A stretch of 64,000 nt of DNA from Charina bottae (Eukaryota > Chordata > Lepidosauria > Squamata > Charinaidae), in the NCBI GenBank assembly GCA_023362775.1, contig JALMGJ010000025.1, forward strand, positions 11,141,539 to 11,205,538, given 5' to 3'. The notes under the pieces are model-generated. The model saw only the letters and a program-made list of their open reading frames with translations. It did no database searches and was not told the DNA's origin. Shown here piece after piece: positions 55,830 to 64,000 of the stretch. Within the stretch, counting starts at the first letter, position 1. The number at the start of each line of letters is the position of its first letter. The position numbers and the translations under genes are program-made.

Positions 55830-57046
55830 TTCTTGAAGAGATCTCTAGTCTTCCCCATTCTATTGTTTTCCTCAATTTCTTTGCATTGTTCATTTAAGAA
55901 GGCCTTCTTATCTCTCCTTGCTATTCTCTGGAATTCTGCATTCAGTTGTTTATATCTTTCCCTTTCTCCCTTGCCTTTTGCTTCCCTTCTTTCCTCAGCT
56001 ATTTGTAAAGCCTCATCAGTCAGCCACTTTGCTTTCTTGCATTTCTTTTTCTTTGGGATGGTTTTAGTTGCTGCCTCCTGTACAATGTTACGAACCTCCA
56101 TCCATAGTTCTTCAGGCACTCTGTCTACCAGATCTAATCCTTTAAATCTATTCCTCACCTCCACTGTATATTCATAAGGGATATGATTTAGGTCATACCT
56201 GAGTGGTGTAGCGGTTTTCTCTACGTTCAATTTAAGCCTAAATTTTGCGATAAGATTCTCTTGACAAAACTCTATTAGCCTTTGCCCTGCTTCATTTTGT
56301 ACTCCGCGGCCGAACTTGCCTGTTATTCCGGTTATCTTTTGACTTCCTACTTTAGCATTCCAGTCCCCTATGATGAAAAGGACATCTTTTTTTGGTGTTA
56401 GTTCTAGAAGGTGTTGTAGGTCTTCATAGAACCGGTCAACTTCAGCTTCTTCAGCATCAGTGGTTGGGGCATAGACTTGGATCACTGTGATGTTGAATGG
56501 TTTGCCTTGGATTCGAACTGAAAGCATTCTGTCGTTTTTGAGGTTGTACCCCAGTACTGCCTTTCCCACTCTTTTATTGACTATGAGAGCTACTCCATTT
56601 CTTCTAAGGGATTCTTGCCCACAGTAGTATATATAATGGTCTCCTGAATTAAATTCGCCCATTCCTGTCCATTTTAGTTCACTGATTCCCAAGATGTCGA
56701 TGTTCAATCTTGTCATCTCATGTTTGACCACATCCAGCTTACCTTGATTCATAGATCTTACATTCCAGGTTCCTATGCAATATTGTTCTTTACAGCATCG
56801 GACTTTCCTTCCACTTCCAGACACATCCACAACTGAGCGTCCTTTCAGCTTTGGCCCAGCCATTTCATTCTTTCTGGAGCTACTTGGAATTGCCCTCTGC
56901 TCTTCCCCAGTAGCATTTTGGACACCTTCCGACCTGAGGGGCTCATCTTCCGGCGTCATATCTTTTAGCCTTTTGATACTGTCCATGGGTTTTCTTGGCA
57001 AGGATACTGGAGTGGTTTGCCATTCCCTCCTCCAGTTTTGGACCAC
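55830..57046 (-). pseudogene. BovB ORF2, endonuclease part, with internal deletion
   Basis: Start MVQNWRREW at 57046. APE-type endonuclease motifs appear in order: IGTWNVRSMNQGKLDVV, ILGISELKWTG, GVALIVNKRVGKAVLGYN, VIQVYAPTTDAEEAEVDRFY and FIIGDWNAKVG. After RLIEFCQEN (near 56258) the sequence passes straight to LIAKFRLKL. The segment that normally carries the last catalytic residues (the SDH motif) is therefore missing by an in-frame deletion, which I judge to be about 60 codons. A second short deletion with frameshift falls near 55835, just after RMGKTRDLFKK. The domain could not nick DNA. Confidence 0.88.
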
Positions 57047-57159
57047 GTTTTGTCAGAACTCTCTGTCATGACCTGTTCTTCTTGACCTGACTTCATTGAG
57101 TTACGCAAGCCCCTTCGCCACGACAAGGCAGTGATCCATGAAGGGGTCTACTACTACTA

Positions 57160-57649
57160 CTACATAGTCAAATAATAAAGTTAAAAAGTATACCCTTTTT
57201 ATTTTCTTTCCAACTCAACCAAATGGTGGAAAGAAATTAAGTAAAGGGGCTCGGGATTGTGTTCATCAGCAAATAACGCTCCAAAACCAGAACAGAATGG
57301 GAACAAATTTGGTTACGGCAGGAGATGCCAACAAAAGAAAGACCGAGTTTGAAAAAAGAGCCAGATCCAGCTGGGGCTTTGAAGAAACAAAATCCAGAAA
57401 AAACATCGCCCAATGCACCTTAGGAGAGGCATATTGGCAGTAGCTCAGAATTCTGAGAACTGCTCCATTCTAACATTTGCATCCCTCCCTCCTGGTCACA
57501 TGATCCAACGCATATCATTTACACCCCATCCTGTATTTTCCAGTGCACACAAACACAGATAGTAGTACTAAGTAACTAAGTTACTGTGACTAAGACAATA
57601 ACAGTAGCACTACTAAGGTGGAGAGACACACCTAGTGAGAAACAGACAC
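57160..57649. other. Unassigned sequence
   Basis: No feature recognised. Confidence 0.4.
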
Positions 57650-58236
57650 AGATGTAAGAGGTTACTTCATTACACAGAAAATATATATATTTTAATTAGG
57701 ATTTATGGATACCCAATTAGAAAGTATTCATGGACAATTGGCTTTATATATGGTATCTGCAGCCTGGTTACTATAAGCACAAAGATGGGAAAACACAGAA
57801 GTACCCATAATGAAGGAGTGGAGTATGAAGATGGCAGAACTGGCAGAAATGGCAAAACTGATTTGTTTGATTAGGGACAAAACAATAAGTACTTTTATAA
57901 AAGATTAGAAACCTTTTATGCACTTTTTGCTGAAAATGGACAAAAATGAATTGGTGATCTCTGGATTTGCTGATTAAAAAGGGTTGAATATGGGAAGAAG
58001 AGAACTATATAATATAATTCTAAAGGGGGAGAAATGGTAAACGTTTGTTTGTAACTGCTGTAAAGAAGATCGGGAAGCCACTTCTGTAACTTCTTTTTTC
58101 TTTTCCTTTCTTTATCTGTACTGTTGCTAGCACTTTTTTTATCTTTTTTTCTTTTTCTTTCCTTTTATATATTTTTTCTTGTTTATCTTTTAATTATGTA
58201 AAAAACTTTCAATAAAAATTATATTTTAAAAAGTCT
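57650..58236 (+). mobile_element. L1 3' end fragment
   Basis: 'gatgggaaaacacagaagtacccataatgaaggagtggag…atggcaaaactgatttg' corresponds to the ORF2 C-terminus around 'WKNQSVPTIQEW' in the 420-2798 L1. A T/C-rich 3' region follows, ending 'caataaaaattatattttaaaaag'. Confidence 0.7.
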
Positions 58237-58249
58237 TCCAAAGGTGCAC

Positions 58250-58562
58250 CCATCACTGCTATCATCTAGTCCTCCACCTTGCTGCTGGTCATTCTCTTTT
58301 CTTGCCCCTTACGTTTCCCAGCATTATGGACTTCTCGAGGAAGATGGGCCTTTGCATAATGTTTCCAAAGTATGATCATTTGATCCTAGTCATTTATGTC
58401 TCAAGTGAGAACTCTGGAATGATTTGTCTGATGACTCATTTGTTTGTTTTCTTGGCTATCCACAGTATTCTCAGGAATCTTCTCCAACACCAATATTTGA
58501 AAGTATCAATATTTTTCTATCCTGGTTCTTACAGGAAAACCATTGCCTGCTCAATTCTGACC
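58250..58562 (-). mobile_element. RTE-clade LINE remnant, antisense, left of MITE
   Basis: 'tgctggtcattctcttttcttgccccttacgtttcccagcat…atgtttccaaagtatgatc' and 'ttctcaggaatcttctccaacaccaatatttgaaag' are parallel in order to BovB 54310-54540 but diverged. It is a related RTE element. It continues after the MITE at 58839. Confidence 0.6.
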
Positions 58563-58570
58563 TTTGTAGG
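58563..58570. repeat. 8-bp TSD (left) of hAT MITE copy 2
   Basis: tttgtagg, repeated at 58831-58838. Confidence 0.9.
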
Positions 58571-58830
58571 CAGAGCTTTCCAAACTGTGTGTCGCAACAC
58601 AAAAGTGTGTCGCCACACACAGTCTGGTGTGTCGCCACACAACCCGGAAGCGCAGCGCTTCCGGGTTTTCCCGCGGCGACACACCAACTGCAGCACGCAA
58701 AACCCGAAAGCGCCAGCAGCGCTTCCGGGTTTTTGTGCGCTGCCGCAAGGACGGCACTTCCGGGTTTTCCCGCGGCGACACACCAACGCCGATTGGTGTG
58801 TCGCCGCGGGAAAAACTTTGGAAAGCCCTG
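58571..58830. mobile_element. CpG-rich hAT MITE (copy 2), perfect 8-bp TSD
   Basis: The ends are cagagctttccaaac and, reversed, cagggctttccaaag. The TSD tttgtagg is exact. The 260-bp interior repeats 'cttccgggttttcccgcggcgacacacc' modules in both orientations and is rich in CpG. It has no coding capacity. It interrupts an RTE remnant and is of the same family as 15185-15365. Confidence 0.92.
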
Positions 58831-58838
58831 TTTGTAGG

Positions 58839-59110
58839 TATAGGCACATCAGGGCATCTGAATATTTTTTTCCAAGGCCTTCTTTACTACTAGTCCTTAT
58901 CTGTGGCATACTTCTTGATTGCTGGTTTCCTTAGTGTTGATAATCGATTCTAAAAGGCAGAAGCTATCCACCACATCAATATCTTCATTGTCAATTCTCA
59001 GGATGGTTGCTATATCTATTGTCATTAGTTTGGTCTTCTTTATATATAATAGTCATATTTTTTCACTGATTTTCGTTACTAGAGTTTGCAGATCATTTTA
59101 TGATATAATG
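58839..59110 (-). mobile_element. RTE-clade LINE remnant, antisense, right of MITE
   Basis: 'cacatcagggcatctgaatattttt' and 'aatcgattctaaaaggcagaagctatccaccacatcaatatcttcattgtcaattctcaggatgg' continue the order of 58250-58562, corresponding to BovB 54600-54850. Confidence 0.6.
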
Positions 59111-59720
59111 ACCTAATTTCATCACAGAGAAGAAATGAATCTAACAATTGAAAAGTGCCATGGTATTAATCTCTGAATGAATGCAATATATCACAAAATA
59201 TATTATGAATGAGAGCTTTAAAACCTTGAGAATTTTCTTTTTGTTTCTTTCATTCAGGGCAGTAGTTTCATCTCAATATTTATATTAGGCCTCCTGTCCA
59301 ATTTCCCTGACCATTGACCTTCCATTGACCTCTTTCTCTTATTCTAAGTTCCATTGAATACAAATGACTGATTATGCTATCTATGCAGAGAATGTTATGT
59401 TCTGTTATAATTATCAGAGCATCTAAGATGCCCCTTTTCAGACAGGCCCTTTCAGCAACTAGAAGAATTAAAGGGTGTTTGAAAGGAAAGCATCCACATT
59501 TAAAATATTAGCAGCAGCCTGCATTAGCTCTTCTGGATGGGTGGGTAGAGCAGGAAAGAAATATCTCAAGCTTTATTTAATACATTCACCAAGAAATTGA
59601 AAAGCCATTAACAGTCCACTCCTGTGCATAACTGAAAATAACCCAAATCATACTGGGTTGTGAGCTAAACTAACCAAACTACAATTTAGGGAGATAATCC
59701 ATATGAGACCATGGATGCTT
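59111..59720. other. Unassigned sequence
   Basis: No recognised feature. Confidence 0.4.
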
Positions 59721-59721
59721 T

Positions 59722-59815
59722 CTTGCTTATTTATTTATGTCACCTATCTTGCTACTGTGACTCTGGGTGACTAACAATACATTAAAATTAGAAAACAACA
59801 AAACAACTCAAATTA
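59722..59815 (-). repeat. LINE 3' tail fragment, antisense
   Basis: 'cttatttatttatgtcacctatcttgctactgtgactctgggtgactaacaa' is a diverged copy of the tail seen elsewhere in antisense. Confidence 0.45.
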
Positions 59816-59946
59816 ATTGTAAAAGAAATTACAGTATCAACCAATATATCATGTGCCAGCAATCCAAATAGATCATTCCATCTTACAATTGATAAGAAGC
59901 AATAAAGAGCAGACTATAGGATAAGAGGTGAGATTTCCTTTGTACT

Positions 59947-60105
59947 GCCATATAGTTTTGAGTCAGTCTTGACTCCTGGCAACTGCCTGGATAGTCCCTG
60001 CAATTTTCTTGGCAAGGTTTTTCGGAAGTGGTTTGCCCTTCCCTCCTTCCTGGAGCTGAGAGAGATTGACTGGCCCAAGGTCACCCAGCTGGCTACTCCT
60101 AGAGC
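59947..60105 (-). repeat. tRNA-type SINE with BovB-like tail (copy 3), head truncated
   Basis: The antisense words 'gcaattttcttggcaaggtttttcggaagtggtttgcc' and 'ctgagagagattgactggcccaaggtcacccagctggc' match the copies at 18606 and 45195. The promoter-bearing head is lacking. Confidence 0.8.
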
Positions 60106-60760
60106 AGCAATAGAGGCTGTAACCAGGGAGGCTTTGCCCAGCTTTGGCAGGTATGCCAATTGTGGACCATTTTGGACTGTGAGGCAAGAGTAATTCATGC
60201 CTTTGTCACCTCAAAGATAGACTACTGTAATGCACCCTACATGGCCACCTTTGAAGATGACTGAGGAGCTTCAACTGATCCAAAATGTAGCAGTACACAT
60301 GCAGATTTAGTAGGGCTGTGCCAAAGCTGTGGTTATTGCATTAGCTACCAATTGGCTTCTGGGTCTAATTCAAAGTGCTAGTGATTGCCTTTACATGGCT
60401 TGGCATCCAGCTATTAACAGGACCACCAAGATTCAACCTGCCCTGTGCAGACCCTGATGGAGGACACAGTGAGAGTTCCCACTCCATGTTGTCAACATGT
60501 TTTCTCAGTGACTGCTCACATGCTCTGGAACACCATACCTCCTGAGATAAGAAATACCCTTAACCTCTTTCCCTTTAAGAAGGCACTGAAGACCTTACTT
60601 TTCCACAGGCTGTTTGGGTGCTGATGGTAGAATGGCCGCCTTATATTAGGTTTTTATTTATTTGTATTTCTGTTTTGTTTTGACTGTAAACCACCTTGAG
60701 CCCTATGAAGTAGGTGATCTAGACAAAAATGTATAAATAAATAAATATATAAATAGTTAA
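60106..60760 (+). mobile_element. CR1/L2-type LINE, decayed 3' part
   Basis: 'agactactgtaatgcaccctacatggcc', 'gagcttcaactgatccaaaatgtagcag' and 'gggtctaattcaaagtgctagtgattgc' give the RT tail. 'actgctcacatgctctggaacaccatacctcctgag' and 'gactgtaaaccaccttgagcccta…aaataaataaatata' give the 3' end. Many stops. Confidence 0.75.
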
Positions 60761-60854
60761 GGAAGTCTAAGGCAGACTGGCCTAATGAAAGCATTCTTTA
60801 TGTTGGCAAGCTCCCACACCATCTCTTTCTCACATACTGTCAGCACTTCAAGGT

Positions 60855-61020
60855 ACGTCAGACTAGGAATCCAATGTCACGTAGGTCAGTACTACTTTTA
60901 TTGTAAATTTATAGTAACAGAATCTTGCAGGTCTGAATATGCTTCCCCTTCCCTCCCTTTATCTTTGAATGAACTAGGGAGGGGCTTGTCTGAGATGTCT
61001 ACCCATGTTACATTCCCATG
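60855..61020 (-). repeat. LTR remnant
   Basis: It shares 'cttttattgtaaatttatagtaacagaatcttgcaggtctgaatatgcttccccttccctccc' and 'aactagggaggggcttgtctgag' with 30197-30480. Its ends are unclear. Confidence 0.55.
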
Positions 61021-62637
61021 TTACATTTCTGCCCTGGACTCAGGCCTCTTTTATTTAAATGTTGTCGTGGTAGCAGCTATTTCTTCTCTCTATTTGGGAT
61101 GCAGGCTTCAATGGGGCACTACCAAGAAAGGAAACTTCAACATTCAGCACTCTGAAAAGGATTTCAATCTATTGATGACTGGAATGTGAACTTTATTTGC
61201 AACAACAAAAACCCAGCCTACTATGATTATTATTTCCCACAGAAATAGGCAATCTGGTACCCTTCAGATGTTTTGGACTTCAATTCCCATCTATCCCAGT
61301 CACGGTGGCCAATGGCAAAGTATCTAGAATCCAACTTTATAAAAGGCACCAGGTTACATACCATGATTCAATGCATGCTCAGTTTATTAAGTGATGCAAC
61401 AAGTCACAGTATTATTACAAGATCAACAACTTATCAACATAGCAGAAGGAACGTCTTCTTGGTTTAAAGGCAAGACAAAAAAAAAAGGCTTCCTTTTTTC
61501 CCCTTTGCTCTTAAAGTACTCTTTTAAGTGTTCCAGGGCTTTACATCTGCCAGTTATTTCACAATAATCAAAGTAGTAGAAGATAAAGAGGACATTGTGG
61601 CTAATACAGCAGTTTTCACAGCACATGATGATTGTCTGCAAATATATGCATGTGACAAAGATTAATTTACCATAATTCCAAATGAACATAATTATAATGG
61701 AACATTGAAGCTACTGTTGTGTAAAATCTATAACAAATACACGAGAAATTTCATAGTTAAAGCATCATGTCCTAGCTGTAGAAATATTTATTGTTCATGC
61801 CACAGGCCATAACAAAAATAAAATAAAACTAAAGAAACACATGGTAAACAAAAAGGAATAACATATCATAAAAACAATCTACTATAGGCAGCTGAAAATG
61901 CATGATGCCATCATTTGATGTCTTTTAGTAAAGGCAATATTCAACATTTATATTTTTCTTTAATACATTTTGGAAACATGTATTGGAAATGTTTGGAACA
62001 ACAGTAATACAAAAGTTGGTCTCAGTATTCTAACTGTGCAATTCTTCATAAAGGCAGCACAGCAAGTACAAAACCAGCTGTCCATATTGTCAATTTTCCT
62101 ATAATGGCTACCTGAGATTGCAGAGTAGAACAGCTAAAAATGTAAATATTTTACCATTTGAAACACTGAATTAGAAAAAAACCAAGATTGAATTTTAGTA
62201 CATCATTTCTGTAATTTCCTGTAGCTTTTATATGCATGGTTAGATCCAAGTATCTCCCAAACTATGTGGCCCCAAATATCCATAAGGATATATATGTAAT
62301 TGAGATCACTAAAAGAAGTTGGGGTGGTGTAATGAGCTCAGGGTTCAACTAAGAAGGAGGGGTTAGACTGAGCTATAATGTGATCCATGCATGAAGTTTA
62401 CTAAATGATCCCAGGAATGTCCTACCTCCCAGTCTAACTTCAGAACTCTAGGTGGCTAACCTGGAAGAAGAGAACCATGTATGCATGTAACCTGGATATG
62501 TGTACTATAGGTTTTCCATATGAATAGCCAATAATTCTATTGGTTGAATCCTCACTGTAGCAGATACTAGATCTATTCATTTGTCATACTTAAGCTAAGG
62601 CAATATAGCCTTTCTTCCCAGAATGCCCCTACCTACT
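61021..62637. other. Unassigned sequence with weak MITE fragment
   Basis: Mostly unrecognised. 'aggcaatctggtacccttcagatgttttggacttcaattccc' at 61247-61290 resembles the hAT MITE at 19165. Confidence 0.4.
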
Positions 62638-62645
62638 GTCTAATC
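62638..62645. repeat. 8-bp TSD (left) of palindromic hAT MITE
   Basis: gtctaatc, repeated at 62761-62768. Confidence 0.92.
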
Positions 62646-62760
62646 CAGTGTTTCTCAACCTTGGTAACTTTAAGATGTGTGGACTTCAACTCCCAGAATT
62701 CCCCAGCCCTTGGGAGTTGAAGTCCACACATCTTAAAGTTGCCAAGGTTGAGAAACAATG
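62646..62760. mobile_element. Palindromic hAT MITE, complete, perfect 8-bp TSD
   Basis: The 115-bp element is almost a full palindrome. The left arm cagtgtttctcaaccttgg…gtgtggacttcaactccc is mirrored by gggagttgaagtccacac…ccaaggttgagaaacaatg. The TSD gtctaatc is exact. Half copies are at 23963-24045 and 37856-37932. Confidence 0.95.
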
Positions 62761-62768
62761 GTCTAATC

Positions 62769-64000
62769 ATATGAAGGAAGTACAAGTGCATAGCAAAACA
62801 GCTATGATGCTGAAATAATATATTTAAATAGAGAAGAAACACCACAGGGAAGAACAAAAGTATGTGAATCCAACAAAAAATAAGAATTGACTTTTAATAA
62901 ATTTACACTAATATACCCCTATAAAAACAGTCAGCTATAGTCCATAGTGCTTTGTCTCACAAACTGATGATTATGGGTATTGTCCTTCTGCCTGTTCTGC
63001 ATGTGACCAGCAAATGGGTTTTCATAGGCTTCATATCATTCGCTGGAAGTCCCATGAGAGCACCCAAAGAAAAGTTTTCTCTAATTGGACACTTCAACCA
63101 GTTTTCTCCCTGAAGCCTCAAAACACTTGATGTCATGCCTACAGGATGAGATAGGGAATATCACTTCTTGCTAGTTAGACCTCTCAGCAACCCTCAGTAC
63201 TTTGCCATGCTGTCTGTGGCTGCTGGGATTTGTTGTTCAGCATTATCTGGAAGACCAGAGACTCCCACCTCTGGATTGTAGCAATGTCCCCACTGTTTCC
63301 CATGAATGGATGAAGTGAGTCTCTTTCATATTGCTTCTTTGTCCTTCAAATGTCATTATTCTCTGTTATATCATGTTGGTCTTTTCATTTGCCTTCTGCT
63401 AACATGGAACTCTGATCTAAATCCATCCAAACAAAATGAAGGTAGGTTATTGGTTTGCTGTTTGTATTTAATGAATTCATAATTTCCCATTTGCAAAGTT
63501 CTTCTAACTTATTCCTTTAACATTAATTAGTTGGATTTGATAGTGAGAGTACATTGACATTGTTAAAGTTAATGACCCGGTGGTTTACAACACAAGACAC
63601 ACATCAGTCAAATTGATGGTATTAATTGTTTTATTGAATAACATCAACAAAAGTGTGTATTTGGTAATGTCCTCAAGCAAAGCCTATGATTTCATTAATG
63701 GTGAGAAGTGTGACCAATTCATTATGTAAGTAACACTTTTTGTTTATGAATGTAGCTATAACGACAAAATTCAAGCTTCAAAGGAATACATATATCACAT
63801 TATTCACATTGTATCTCATCTTGCATTGAAAGGCTCATATAACTCCTGCATGCAAATTCATTTGCTGTGGCAAATAGAATTTCTGTGTTCAGTCTTCCAA
63901 AACTGAAAAATAAAACGAAATCTAATATCAGGCCTTCTAAAATGGATGCAACGTTATAAATATTGAGAGAAGACTACATAGAAAATTCATAGTAAGTCCA
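62769..64000. other. Unassigned sequence to window end
   Basis: AT-rich, no recognised exon, RNA or repeat. Confidence 0.4.

Larger units (their letters stand above)
54159..57148 (-). mobile_element. BovB LINE, nearly full length
   Basis: On the minus strand the element runs from a 5' region 'gaccccttcatggatcactgccttg' through one long ORF2 to a (GTT/AAC)n tail at 54160-54174. The length of about 3.0 kb is close to the usual BovB size of roughly 3.2 kb. Possible TSDs tactactact lie at 54149-54158 and 57149-57158, but they are low-complexity. ORF2 is broken by an in-frame deletion, a frameshift and a stop. The 3' end matches the sense fragment at 39127. Confidence 0.93.

Overview
The window looks like squamate reptile (lizard-type) nuclear DNA. 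It is AT-rich and intron-less in appearance, and it is filled with repeat families typical of Squamata: BovB LINEs, a Sauria SINE, 5S-rRNA-derived SINEs, a second tRNA-type SINE, CR1/L2-type LINE ends, L1, Ty1/copia, chromodomain-type Ty3/gypsy, Penelope-like elements (PLEs) and several hAT families. I could not support a single intact host protein-coding exon, tRNA, rRNA or CRISPR array. The best description is intergenic or intronic sequence built from layered transposon insertions. Species, chromosome and neighbouring genes cannot be told from the sequence alone.

Layout. 1-3450: a pyrimidine-rich minisatellite split by a 5'-truncated L1 on the minus strand. 3450-15180: mostly old or unassigned sequence with a 5S-type SINE, a 14-bp tandem array, a BovB fragment with a 12-bp target-site duplication (TSD), microsatellites and a decayed CR1/L2-type LINE. 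15185-18347: a CpG-rich hAT MITE, then a compact Ty1/copia element with two near-identical 428/424-bp LTRs. 18350-24440: SINE, BovB and LINE ends. 24445-28330: a decayed gypsy pol that has received a PLE inverted dimer (12-bp TSD) and a solo LTR (5-bp TSD), with a composite SINE at its 3' end. 29110-37930: microsatellites, an old RTE LINE split by a CR1 fragment, a complete Sauria SINE (12-bp TSD), an L1 tail and a CR1 LINE split by a 615-bp solo LTR. 37930-46590: largely unassigned.

The most unusual segment is 46933-48819. It is bounded by hAT-type terminal inverted repeats and a perfect 8-bp TSD, but its interior is a GC- and CpG-rich island. It carries a five-unit array alternating inverted CCAAT and GC boxes, a 25-bp perfect inverted repeat, a consensus 5' splice site and an open frame starting with a signal-peptide-like segment. 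No transposase was recognised, so it may be a non-autonomous hAT that captured or evolved promoter-like DNA.

48900-64000 holds further CR1 ends, a PLE remnant with a nearly complete hammerhead-ribozyme fold, a nearly full-length BovB broken in the endonuclease and at two other points, an RTE remnant with a CpG-rich hAT MITE, and a palindromic hAT MITE, with long unassigned stretches between. The coding remnants do not form a pathway. They belong to independent mobile elements, and the LINEs probably supplied retrotransposition machinery to the SINEs that share their 3' tails.
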